NCBI GenBank assembly: GCA_903847975.1
Contig: CAINFC010000242.1
Span: 1-64,000 of the forward strand
DNA length: 64,000 nt
Origin: an uncultured Acidobacteriota bacterium
GTDB lineage: Bacteria > Acidobacteriota > UBA6911 > CAINFC01
Reading direction: 5' to 3'
Each line of letters starts with the position of its first letter. Positions within the stretch are counted from its first letter, which is position 1. The notes beneath the pieces are model-generated. The model saw only the letters and a program-made list of their open reading frames with translations. It was not told where the DNA came from and searched no databases. This document shows, one piece after another, positions 35,830 to 44,115 of this stretch. The translations under genes and the position numbers were made by a program.

Positions 35830-38709
35830 ATGGCATCCGCCCTTAGGTCCGAGACCGCCGAAGCGGTATTGAATGAATGGCGCACCCGTATCCTGAACGG
35901 GTTTCTGATCCTCACCGTGATCGCGGAGTTGATCGGGCTGAGCGCCAGCATCCTGGAGGCCGTCCACAATCCGCAGCAGTGGATCTCCGTATTTCTGTAT
36001 GGCATCCTGGCCATTCCGCCGATCCTTTTGGCCATTTTTCGCCGCATCGACTACCAAATCCGCGCCTGGGGCATTCTTGCGGTCGCCTACACGGTCAGCC
36101 TGATTGTTCTGGCAACCCTCGGCCTGAGCGGAAGCGGACGCCTCTATCTGCTGAGCCTGCCGGTGGCCGCCACCATTCTGCTGGGCATCCGGTCGGGAAT
36201 TCTGGTGGCGGTGGTCAGTGTAATCACCCTGTTCCTTTTCTCTTTTCTGGCCGGATCTACGACCCTCCTTCTTCCGTGGATCCGGGAGCGCAACTCGCTG
36301 TCCATGGCGGACTGGCTGGCCGAAAGCAGCGACACCCTGATGCTGCTGCTGGTCAACATGTCGCTGCTGGTCCTTTTCTACCGGTTTCAGGAAAAGCTGA
36401 TCTCCCGGGAACGTCGCTCCCAGACCATCATCGAAGAGCAGAATGCCACGCTGGAGGAGCGCATCGAAGAGCGCACCGCCGAACTTCGCCGCAGCGAGGA
36501 GCAGTACCGCCTGCTGGCCGAAAACAGCGGCGACGTCATCTTCACTATGGCCCCCGATCTGCGCTTCACCTATGTCAGCCCCTCCATCCTGAAGATGATC
36601 GGAACTCCCGCCGATCAGGTGATGAAAATGAATTTCCAGGAACTCGGCACGCCCGAATCCCTGGAAAGGGTGATGGCCGAGTACCGAAGGATCCTCCCTC
36701 TGGTCCAGGCAGGCCAAAGCCCGACCTCCCTGATGGAAGTCGAACATTTCCGCGCGGACGGCACGACGGTATGGTCGGAGGTATCGGTGCGCACCATGCG
36801 CGACAGCCAGGGAAACCACGCTGGATATGTCGGTGTTTCCCGCGATATTGATTCGAGGAAGCGAAGCGAGCGCGCCCTGCGGGAATCCGAGCGCCGCCTG
36901 GCGGATATCATCGATTTTCTGCCGATCGCCACTTTGGTGATCGACAACGCAGGCCGGGTCGCTGCATGGAACCGGGCTCTCGAGGAGATGACCGGGTTCA
37001 GGAGCGAGGACATGCTCGGCAAGGGAAATTATGAATATGCCGTTCCCTTTTACGGAGAGAGGCGTCCCATCCTGATCGATATGGTGGACGCTCCCGACCG
37101 CCATCCGGGGACCGGATACCGGAATGTCCGGCTCCAGGGAGGCATCCTGACCGCCGAGTCGCAGGCCACTCTCGCGGGGAAGGATGTGGTGCTGATGGGA
37201 TTTGCCGGACGGCTGCTCGGCGCCGACGGCGAGGTATGCGGCGCGATCGAATCGATTCGCGACGTGACCGACCTTCGCCGCGCAGAGGCAAAACTGAAAG
37301 AAGCGCGGGATGCCGCGGAAGCCGCCAACCGTTCCAAAAGCATTTTCCTGGCCAACATGTCCCACGAGATCCGCACGCCGATGAACGCCATCCTGGGCTT
37401 CGTGCAGCTGATGAACCACGATTCCCAGCTGACGGAGGAGCAGAGGGAGCACCTGGAAATCATCCATCGCAGCGGCGCCCATCTGCTGGCCCTGATTAAC
37501 GACATCCTGGAACTGTCGAAAATCGAAGCTGGCCGCTCCGAATTCCTGCCCGGCCGCTTCGACCTGCACAAGCTGCTGGACGACATGGCGGTTATGTTCC
37601 GGGTCCGCACCCAGGATAAGAAGCTCTGGCTGCGGTTCGAAAGGGAGGATGAGGTGCCGCGGTGGGTGTCTACCGACGAAGGCAAGCTCCGCCAGGTGCT
37701 GATCAACCTGATTGGCAATGCGGTCAAGTTCACCGCCAGCGGAGGAGTCTGCGTGCGCGCCGGAACCGGCCAGGAAAACGGGCAGCCCATCCTCTGTTTC
37801 GAAGTCGAAGACACCGGACCGGGCATCTCCCCCGAAGAGGCCCCCCATCTATTCAAAGCCTTCGAACAGGCCAGCGCCGGCCTGCGGATCGGAGGAACCG
37901 GCCTGGGGCTGGCCCTCTGCCGTGGTTTCGTGGAAATCATGGGCGGTATCCTTTCGGTATCCAGCGAAGTGGACCGGGGGAGCACCTTTCGCTTCTCGAT
38001 TCCCATCCGCGCTGCGGAAGGATCTGTGGCGGAGGCCCCGGAGGAACGGAAAAGAATCCTGCGCCTGGAACTCACGATGGGGGAAGTTCGCGTACTGGTG
38101 GTGGACGACAGGGAAACCAACCGGCAGTTTCTCTCCCGGATGCTTTCCATGGCCGGCTTCTCCATTCGCGAAGCGGCCAACGGATTGGAGGCCATCGAGC
38201 AGTTCCGCACATGGCACCCCAGGATCATCCTGATGGACATGTCTATGCCGGTCATGAGCGGATATGAGGCTCTGCAGGCGATCAAAAAGACTCCGGAAGG
38301 CAGGCAGACGGTGGTCATCGCCGTCACCGCCAGCGCCTTTCACGACGACCGGCAGAAAATTCTGGAAGCCGGGGCGGACGGATACCTGTCCAAACCTTTC
38401 CTGGAGGAAGACCTCCTCGAAACGATCGGACGCCTGGCCCGGCTCGATTATCTTTACGATGGGGAAGAGCCGGATGGCGTCCAAACAGCGGCCGAACCCG
38501 CACCCATTTCCGCGGCAGACCTGGCTTCCCTGCCCTCAGAACTCAGGAGCGCCTGCATGGAAGCCGCAGAGAATGCCGATTTCTTTTTACTGGAGGAGCA
38601 GATTCGGAAGATTTCCGATTTCAGCCCGACCGTGGCGGAGCGCCTTGCCGACCTTGCCGGCCGTTACCACTACGAAGGAATTCTCGCGCTCCTGTCCCCG
38701 CGGAATTGA
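35830..38709 (+). CDS. Membrane hybrid sensor histidine kinase
   Basis: This 959-residue kinase has several hydrophobic helices between about residues 18 and 190, a coiled-coil with ERIEERTAELRRSEEQY, and two PAS domains (about 215-345 and 350-490). HisKA follows with NMSHEIRTPMN (His512). A HATPase domain (LINLIGNAVKF, DTGPGISPEE, GGTGLGLAL) comes next, then a receiver domain with Asp803 (LMDMSMP) and a C-terminal tail of about 90 residues that resembles an Hpt-like helix bundle without an obvious His. The stimulus is unknown. It sits just downstream of the REC-HD-GYP gene on the same strand, so a c-di-GMP link is plausible. Confidence 0.9.
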   Translation: MASALRSETAEAVLNEWRTRILNGFLILTVIAELIGLSASILEAVHNPQQWISVFLYGILAIPPILLAIFRRIDYQIRAWGILAVAYTVSLIVLATLGLSGSGRLYLLSLPVAATILLGIRSGILVAVVSVITLFLFSFLAGSTTLLLPWIRERNSLSMADWLAESSDTLMLLLVNMSLLVLFYRFQEKLISRERRSQTIIEEQNATLEERIEERTAELRRSEEQYRLLAENSGDVIFTMAPDLRFTYVSPSILKMIGTPADQVMKMNFQELGTPESLERVMAEYRRILPLVQAGQSPTSLMEVEHFRADGTTVWSEVSVRTMRDSQGNHAGYVGVSRDIDSRKRSERALRESERRLADIIDFLPIATLVIDNAGRVAAWNRALEEMTGFRSEDMLGKGNYEYAVPFYGERRPILIDMVDAPDRHPGTGYRNVRLQGGILTAESQATLAGKDVVLMGFAGRLLGADGEVCGAIESIRDVTDLRRAEAKLKEARDAAEAANRSKSIFLANMSHEIRTPMNAILGFVQLMNHDSQLTEEQREHLEIIHRSGAHLLALINDILELSKIEAGRSEFLPGRFDLHKLLDDMAVMFRVRTQDKKLWLRFEREDEVPRWVSTDEGKLRQVLINLIGNAVKFTASGGVCVRAGTGQENGQPILCFEVEDTGPGISPEEAPHLFKAFEQASAGLRIGGTGLGLALCRGFVEIMGGILSVSSEVDRGSTFRFSIPIRAAEGSVAEAPEERKRILRLELTMGEVRVLVVDDRETNRQFLSRMLSMAGFSIREAANGLEAIEQFRTWHPRIILMDMSMPVMSGYEALQAIKKTPEGRQTVVIAVTASAFHDDRQKILEAGADGYLSKPFLEEDLLETIGRLARLDYLYDGEEPDGVQTAAEPAPISAADLASLPSELRSACMEAAENADFFLLEEQIRKISDFSPTVAERLADLAGRYHYEGILALLSPRN

Positions 38710-38905
38710 CTTGCCCGGCCGACCGGTGCAATTTCAGGTAAATCGGAAACGCGGCGCAAACGCTGCCTGTTCGCAGACAGGGGTGACCAGATCGAGAATG
38801 GTGCTTCCCGCCGACCTGGAGCGCCTGCTGAATCCGGTCAAAACCGATATGCGGCGCTTCCTTGCCGAAAATCCGTAATGAGGGCCGGCGTCAGACTTAC
38901 CGACT

Positions 38906-40348
38906 TCATTTCCCGGAGCCGGCGATGGCGTAAAGTGCGGATGGAGTAGCGATATAAAGAGCGCCGTTGGCGGCCACGGGAGTGCTGTAAACCGCGGCTC
39001 CCATGGAATTTTCGGCGATCTTTTTCAATTCCTTTCCGGCTTCCAGAACGATCACGTCCCCGTCTTCATCCCCAAGGTATACCTTGCTGTCGGCCGCCAG
39101 CGGAGAACCCCAGACGGCACCCAGCATGTCGTAGCTCCAGTGCGGCTTACCGGTTTTGCGGTCCAGGCAGTAGAAAAATCCACTGAAATCGGAGATAAAG
39201 ACCAGCCCGTCGAGCACCGCTGCCGTGGAAAGGGAGCGGCGTATTTCATCGAAGCGCCAGACGCGGCCCGCTTCGGTGATATCTCCCCGCCCGGATCCGT
39301 CGATGCAGTACATGTGGCCGATTCCCTCCCCGTTTTCCGGGTCCTGCCCGATGGCCAGGAAGACCTGGCCGTCCTGAATCACGGGAGTGGCAATTCCGTC
39401 GTTGCGGGTTCGCGGCCAGACGGCATCTTTGGGATTCAGGTCGAAAGACCAAAGTTTTTCCCCGGTCAGGGCGTCGAATCCGTAGAGCCATCCGTCGCCT
39501 CCGGGGAAAAAGGCCTGCCACCGGCCGCCCGCCTGCCCGATGGAAGGTGAGGACCACTGTCCGTGAAGGATGCGGTTTCCCGGAGAACTGTCTTTCCAGG
39601 CCACCTTCCCGGTTTTTCTGTGGACCGCCAGGAAACTGGGGGCCTGGGGAGACGGGATGTTTCTGTGGCTTTCGTCGTGTCCGTTGGAGGTAATCAGAAA
39701 GACCAGATCGCCCCAGACCGCCGGCGAAGAGTTGGCCATATTATGCGGGAAAACGCCCAGCTCCTTCATCATGTCCAGATTCCAGACGATATCTCCGTCG
39801 ATCGGCCCGTGATATCTCTCGCCTTGAAAAGGGCCGTCGTTCCTCCCGTCGAGAAATCCTTCCGTATCCAGGCAAAGCAGCTCGCCCCGGTTGGTCACGT
39901 AATAAAGAAATTTCCCGTCCACCGCCGGAGAGGAGCACACTCCCTGCTCCGGCCAATCGTTGCCCTTTCCCGATTCCAGCTTGTCGGAAACCATCTGCCA
40001 GAGGAATTGGCCGTCCGACTCGCGGAAGCACATCAGAATCCCCTTGTCGCCGCGTATGTCGGGATTTCGCGGATTCCCGTTATTGGTACCCACAAATACC
40101 TTCCCGCCCGAGATGACCGGATTCCCGTAAGAGGTGGTCCCGAGCTTCGATTGCCATCGGATATTCCGTCCTGTTTTCCGGTCCCAGGAGGAGGGCAGTC
40201 CAGAAGCCTTGGAAACCATGTTCCGGGAAACCGTACCGCCCCACATAGGCCAGTCCTGGGCTTCCAGGGACCAAGCGGCCGACAGCAACAGCAGCAGGCG
40301 GAGCATCACCGGGTCGATTCGGCCACGGGAAAAGAGTTTCGAGAGCAT
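38906..40348 (-). CDS. Secreted PQQ-type beta-propeller protein
   Basis: This 480-residue protein has a signal-like hydrophobic stretch at about 15-30, then repeated blades with the pattern G-x-L-x-C-x-D-x-x-T-G-K of PQQ-binding-like propellers (for example LLCLDTEGFLDG, FYCLDRKTGKPHWSYD, LYGFDALTGEKLWSFD). No cofactor-binding cysteine ring or dehydrogenase domain is visible, so PQQ binding is not implied; such propellers often act as scaffolds or outer-membrane assembly-like proteins. The start codon could also be the ATG that puts residue 15 first. It is 45 bases downstream of a second propeller gene, so they form one operon. Confidence 0.8.
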   Translation of the reverse strand: MLSKLFSRGRIDPVMLRLLLLLSAAWSLEAQDWPMWGGTVSRNMVSKASGLPSSWDRKTGRNIRWQSKLGTTSYGNPVISGGKVFVGTNNGNPRNPDIRGDKGILMCFRESDGQFLWQMVSDKLESGKGNDWPEQGVCSSPAVDGKFLYYVTNRGELLCLDTEGFLDGRNDGPFQGERYHGPIDGDIVWNLDMMKELGVFPHNMANSSPAVWGDLVFLITSNGHDESHRNIPSPQAPSFLAVHRKTGKVAWKDSSPGNRILHGQWSSPSIGQAGGRWQAFFPGGDGWLYGFDALTGEKLWSFDLNPKDAVWPRTRNDGIATPVIQDGQVFLAIGQDPENGEGIGHMYCIDGSGRGDITEAGRVWRFDEIRRSLSTAAVLDGLVFISDFSGFFYCLDRKTGKPHWSYDMLGAVWGSPLAADSKVYLGDEDGDVIVLEAGKELKKIAENSMGAAVYSTPVAANGALYIATPSALYAIAGSGK

Positions 40349-40393
40349 GCGAATTACCGCCGAAAAGATGAATGGTTGAAAAATGAACCGAGG

Positions 40394-41824
40394 CTAATTC
40401 TTTTTCTCCGCCGGCGCGGCGAAGCAATACAGGGTCCGGTAGGTGCGCACAAAAAGCCGGCCGTCGGCGATGGCCGGGGTTCCCTTGCACCCGTCCCCCA
40501 TATCGTTGACCTGCAGGATCTGCCATTCGGCCCCGGCCTGCAGGACCGCGACTTTCCCCTCCTCGCTGGCCGTGTAAATTTTTCCGTCCGCCGCCAGCGG
40601 CGATGCATAATACTCGCCCGGAGCACCCTGCAAACGGGCCTGCTTGCGAATCTCCCCGGTGCGCATATCGAAGGAGGTGAAAATGCCCCCCTCCTTCAGG
40701 GTGTACAGCACATCCCGATAGACCAGGGGCGAAGGGACATTGGGCAGCGTGCGCGCATTCTTCCACAGGAGATGCGACTCGGTCAGATCCCCCTTGCCTC
40801 CCAGGCGGTAGGCCCGCAGTCCGTTTTCCCCGAGCCGGCGCTCCTGGAACTGCTGCCAGTCGTGTTCCTCGAGGAAGCCGGAATTGTCGAGATCCAGATA
40901 TTCGTCGAAACGGTCCCGGGCCCGGGGATCGCTCAATTCCTCCTTGGAAAGCCTGCCGTCGCCGTTGCGGTCCATCTGACGGATGGCCTCCGCAAACGGC
41001 GGGACCGTTTCCTGGCTGCCGGGATCCGATTCCCCGGAGTAGGTGACAAAGAAAATTTCATTGCCGTAAATCACCGGGGTCGGTTTGATCTGCCAAGGCA
41101 GCCTGCGGATCCACCAAAGCTCCTCTCCGGTCCGGAGATCATAGCCGGACAGGCGGAAGGAGCCGGCCACCAGTACCTGCCTCACCCCCGCCGGATCCTG
41201 GTAGAGCACGGGTGTGGAATAGCCCCGCTGGGCATGCGGGCGCTCCTTGCGCCACAAAAGGCGACCGGTGCTTTTGTCGACCGCCAGCAGAAAGGATCCG
41301 GTGTCCTGGTCGACGTTCATCAGCAGTTTTTCATCTGCCAGAATGGGCGAGGCGCCGTGCCCGAACGGATTGTTGAAAGGACCGAGAGGTATGCGCCACA
41401 ATTCCTGGCCTGCGGCGCTGTAGGCCAGAAGCCCGAAATCCTGGAAGAAGACCCAGACGCTTTTTCCGTCGCTGACCGGACTGGCGGAGGCCGGTCCGTT
41501 CGACGGCCGCTCGATAACCTGTTTGCGCGGGCGGGGCGCCTCGTTTTTCCAGAGGATCTTTCCCGTGGCCTGGTCCAGGGCGAGTGTGATCAGCGAGTCC
41601 CCCTCAAAGCCGGTCAGATAAATCCGGCCGCCGGCCACCACAGGCGACGAGTTGCCCATCGGCACCGCTGTTTTCCAGACCACATTTTCAGAAGGGCCGA
41701 AAGCGGTGGGCAGTCCGGTGTCCTGCGCAACACCGCTGCTATTGGGACCGCGGAATTGCGGCCAGTCGGCCGCAGCCGGCCGGGCGGAGCAGAAGAGCAG
41801 AAAAATCGCAAAAATCATAGCCAT
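40394..41824 (-). CDS. Secreted PQQ-type propeller with EF-hand insert
   Basis: This 476-residue protein has a signal peptide (MAMIFAIFLLFCSARPAAA) and begins with DWPQFRGPNSSG, the usual start of these propellers in Planctomycetes and Acidobacteria. Blades recur (LALDQATGKILWKNE, LAVDKSTGRLLWRKE, GYDLRTGEELWWIRR). Around residues 285-330 an inserted pair of EF-hand-like loops, DRNGDGRLSKEE and DLDNSGFLEEHD, should bind calcium. It is the first gene of the pair with 38906-40348. Role: periplasmic binding or scaffold protein; the substrate is unknown. Confidence 0.82.
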   Translation of the reverse strand: MAMIFAIFLLFCSARPAAADWPQFRGPNSSGVAQDTGLPTAFGPSENVVWKTAVPMGNSSPVVAGGRIYLTGFEGDSLITLALDQATGKILWKNEAPRPRKQVIERPSNGPASASPVSDGKSVWVFFQDFGLLAYSAAGQELWRIPLGPFNNPFGHGASPILADEKLLMNVDQDTGSFLLAVDKSTGRLLWRKERPHAQRGYSTPVLYQDPAGVRQVLVAGSFRLSGYDLRTGEELWWIRRLPWQIKPTPVIYGNEIFFVTYSGESDPGSQETVPPFAEAIRQMDRNGDGRLSKEELSDPRARDRFDEYLDLDNSGFLEEHDWQQFQERRLGENGLRAYRLGGKGDLTESHLLWKNARTLPNVPSPLVYRDVLYTLKEGGIFTSFDMRTGEIRKQARLQGAPGEYYASPLAADGKIYTASEEGKVAVLQAGAEWQILQVNDMGDGCKGTPAIADGRLFVRTYRTLYCFAAPAEKKN

Positions 41825-41907
41825 ACGGTTTATCTCCCTTTAGGGGTGCCTTTTAGCACCGTAATTATAGATTAACCCATCCGCGTCAAAACTATCCAAA
41901 ACATTAC

Positions 41908-41942
41908 TTGACTCCCATGTTAGGCTATGCTAACTTTGTTAG
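41908..41942. promoter_or_regulatory. DtxR-type operator and promoter region in front of the regulator
   Basis: TTGACT stands at 41908-41913, followed by TTAG-N6-CTAA (41920-41933), and a second, overlapping perfect palindrome, CTAAC-TTT-GTTAG (41930-41942). TTAG/CTAA half-sites are the core of known DtxR/IdeR boxes. They lie within 30 bases of the ATG at 41947, so they overlap the promoter and suggest autoregulation. Confidence 0.5.
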
Positions 41943-41946
41943 ATAT

Positions 41947-42738
41947 ATGGCAATCAATAGACATAGTTCTGCAAAAGCGGAACAGCTGAGTGCAAGTCTG
42001 GAAGATTATCTGGAAACGATTCTTCAACTGGTCCAGGAAAATAAGGTCGCCCGGGCGAAGGATATCTCCACGCAGATGCAAGTCAGAAAATCATCCGTTA
42101 CCAGCGCTCTGAAGACTCTATCGGAGAAAGGATTCATTCATTATACGCCTTATGGCTTCATCACCCTGACCGAATCGGGAAAAGCGATTGCCGAGGATGT
42201 ATATCGAAGGCATTCGACTCTAAAGGATTTTTTCATCAAGGTCTTGGCCATCGACGCCGAATTGGCCGACACCGGTGCCTGTCAAATGGAACATGCAATT
42301 CCACCCGCGATCCTGGATCGGTTCGTACAGTTTATTGAATTTGTGGACCTCTGCCCCCGAGGAAATATCCGATGGGTACAGGACTTTGGTTATTATTGCC
42401 GGCATGGACATCCGCAGCAGAATTGTATGCGCTGCGTTCAGATGACCGTTGATGAACTTGCCCAGGATCAAAGCAATTTCAACAACGGAGAAAAAGTGCT
42501 TTCCTTGACGGCCCTGAAGCCTGGACAAAAAGCCCAAGTCCGTTCTATCAGGGGCGAAAAAAAATTGGCCGAAAGGCTTATTAAAATGGAGGTAATGCCC
42601 GGAGCATTTATTACTCTCATCCATGTGGCCTCAAATGCAGACAGAATCGAAATTGCTGTTCGCGAAAGCCGTTTCATACTGACGAAGCAGGAAGCGGATC
42701 AGGTTCAGATCGTTTCCATCAGCAACCCCGGCGAATGA
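41947..42738 (+). CDS. DtxR-family iron-type metalloregulator
   Basis: This repressor of about 263 residues has an N-terminal winged helix (EDYLETILQLVQEN, then VRKSSVTSALKTL as recognition helix) and a metal-binding and dimer domain. A C-terminal FeoA-like SH3 domain starts near residue 180. The primary-site motif CQMEH (Cys112, Glu115, His116) equals the Cys102/Glu105/His106 set of DtxR, which suits Fe(II); manganese-type MntR has Glu at the Cys position. Three more cysteines (Cys151, Cys160, Cys163) in a C-x8-C-x-x-C cluster follow, which is unusual. The open frame begins with TTG at 41908, but ATG 41947 is preferred since the upstream part is operator DNA. The next gene is a haem-porin. 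Base composition is lower in GC than around it. Confidence 0.85.
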   Translation: MAINRHSSAKAEQLSASLEDYLETILQLVQENKVARAKDISTQMQVRKSSVTSALKTLSEKGFIHYTPYGFITLTESGKAIAEDVYRRHSTLKDFFIKVLAIDAELADTGACQMEHAIPPAILDRFVQFIEFVDLCPRGNIRWVQDFGYYCRHGHPQQNCMRCVQMTVDELAQDQSNFNNGEKVLSLTALKPGQKAQVRSIRGEKKLAERLIKMEVMPGAFITLIHVASNADRIEIAVRESRFILTKQEADQVQIVSISNPGE

Positions 42739-42765
42739 TATCCGGCAATCACCCCAGGTAACTCG

Positions 42766-42788
42766 GCGGCATCAGGTCGCTTTTTTTT
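42766..42788 (+). terminator. Weak candidate terminator after the regulator gene
   Basis: A 5-bp stem, GCGGC and GTCGC (one G-T pair), has a 5-base loop and is followed by eight T. The stem is short, so read-through is likely. Confidence 0.35.
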
Positions 42789-42800
42789 GGGCTCCAATAG

Positions 42801-42814
42801 TTAGATTGGTCTTA
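42801..42814 (+). promoter_or_regulatory. Candidate DtxR-type operator before the haem-porin gene
   Basis: TTAG-ATTGGT-CTTA differs by one base from the TTAG-N6-CTAA box in front of the regulator. It stands 72 bases before the porin start, in an AT-rich leader with several possible -10 words (TATATT near 42852). Confidence 0.4.
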
Positions 42815-42885
42815 CATAGTACATTGAGGCATATATTGTTCATATTAACTAATGCTTCCATGATTGAGAAAATGAAGGAGAAAAA

Positions 42886-44103
42886 ATGAAAAAAATACTA
42901 AATTTAAGCCGATTTAATGGAAAAAAGACCTGGGCCGGCTCGATCCTCGTGTTAGCCGTTCTCAGCATGTTAACTCTGTCGATCACTCCGGCTTATGCTA
43001 TCAAGGCCTGGGCGGCAAAACATAACATGACATGTAATGCCTGCCATGTGGGACCAGGGAGCGGGCCGTTGACACTGACCGGGCAGAATTTCCAGCGAAA
43101 CGGCTTCCGCATGACCGGCGAGGACAAGAGCACAAGCGACTGGGCCAAGCTGTTCAGTTTCAACGTCAAGCTCCGGGCCCACGATTCGAATGCCGCCGGA
43201 AGGAATGCCACCTTTGAGGCACATGCGGTGGAGCTTTTCAGCGGCGGAAATTTGTCGAAACATTTTTCCTATTTCACCGAATTGTATCTGTATGAAAACA
43301 CGGGAAGGACGACTTCTGCGGTCAACAGCGACCTGGGACGCGGCAAGCTGGCAGATGCGTACCTGATGTACAACTCCCATCCATCCAGGGAGATTTACAC
43401 CACAGTCCGCTTTGGACAGATCACGCCGGGGCTGCCCGACTCAGGCCCTCGTTTTTCCGAAACCCGCCCGTACATCATCAACAACTCAGCAGTATCGCCC
43501 AACACTTTCCGTCCCTTCCAGCGAAACTTCGGAGTGTCCATTGCCCAGCACTTAAAGTCTTTTCATGCCGAGTTTTCATTGGTTAACGGGACGGGATCTT
43601 CGCCGACCAACTCAATCGATACGAACGAGACCAAGGATTTTTATTTGGTACTCGACCAGGACCTCGGTCAAAGTACCAATATAGGTGCATTCGGGTACAA
43701 AGGTCGCGGAGTAATTATTCCGTCTTCCGGGTTCGCCTGGGAGAACCGGTTCCATCGCTATGGGGCCTTCGCGCAGATCTCAATGGGGCAACTCAGTTTC
43801 CTGGGGATGGTTAGCGGCGGTCGAGAACAACTAACCCCACAGGGCAGAAAAGCGAAAAATCTAGGTTTGTTGGGGGAGGCAGCCTTCATGGTCACGGATA
43901 AGCTGTCGCTGTTCGGACGATATGACTTTTTCGACCCGAATCAAGAGATGGCCAACGACCATTGGAGCGGCCCCATGGTCGGAGCGGGGTATGCATTTGC
44001 CGACAGCGGCCGGGTTACTTTTGAATACCACAAGCAGGGAAAATTTGTATCGACGGGAAACATGCCCTGGGAATACCGGGTGGAGGTTGCTTTTATGTTT
44101 TGA
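42886..44103 (+). CDS. Outer-membrane porin with one N-terminal c-type haem (Cyc2-like)
   Basis: This 405-residue protein has a Sec signal ending near AYA38. Right after it, CNACH (Cys50, Cys53, His54) forms a c-type haem site, followed by a short loop with GPLTLTGQNFQRNGFRM. The remaining 320 residues show alternating hydrophobic strands with many aromatic and Gly residues and end in VEVAFMF, a C-terminal Phe as used by outer-membrane barrels. The order of signal, single haem and barrel of about 400 residues matches fused cytochrome-porins such as Cyc2, which pass electrons from Fe(II) through the outer membrane. Homology to true Cyc2 cannot be shown here. GAAGGAG precedes the ATG. It follows an iron-type regulator by 147 bases, and both are AT-rich. 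Confidence 0.72.
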   Translation: MKKILNLSRFNGKKTWAGSILVLAVLSMLTLSITPAYAIKAWAAKHNMTCNACHVGPGSGPLTLTGQNFQRNGFRMTGEDKSTSDWAKLFSFNVKLRAHDSNAAGRNATFEAHAVELFSGGNLSKHFSYFTELYLYENTGRTTSAVNSDLGRGKLADAYLMYNSHPSREIYTTVRFGQITPGLPDSGPRFSETRPYIINNSAVSPNTFRPFQRNFGVSIAQHLKSFHAEFSLVNGTGSSPTNSIDTNETKDFYLVLDQDLGQSTNIGAFGYKGRGVIIPSSGFAWENRFHRYGAFAQISMGQLSFLGMVSGGREQLTPQGRKAKNLGLLGEAAFMVTDKLSLFGRYDFFDPNQEMANDHWSGPMVGAGYAFADSGRVTFEYHKQGKFVSTGNMPWEYRVEVAFMF

Positions 44104-44115
44104 ACGAGAGATTTC

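Noticed and set aside
35806-37848. Long minus-strand open frame opposite the hybrid kinase
   Set aside because: Shadow frame with low-complexity Gln/Asp/His composition; the kinase on the plus strand is intact.
38264-38878. Plus-strand frame overlapping the kinase end and running past its stop
   Set aside because: Composition is Arg/Pro-rich and it overlaps a real gene in another frame; the free part of 170 bases shows nothing.
39563-41875. Plus-strand open frame spanning both propeller genes
   Set aside because: Shadow of the minus-strand propellers; no start site or known domain.
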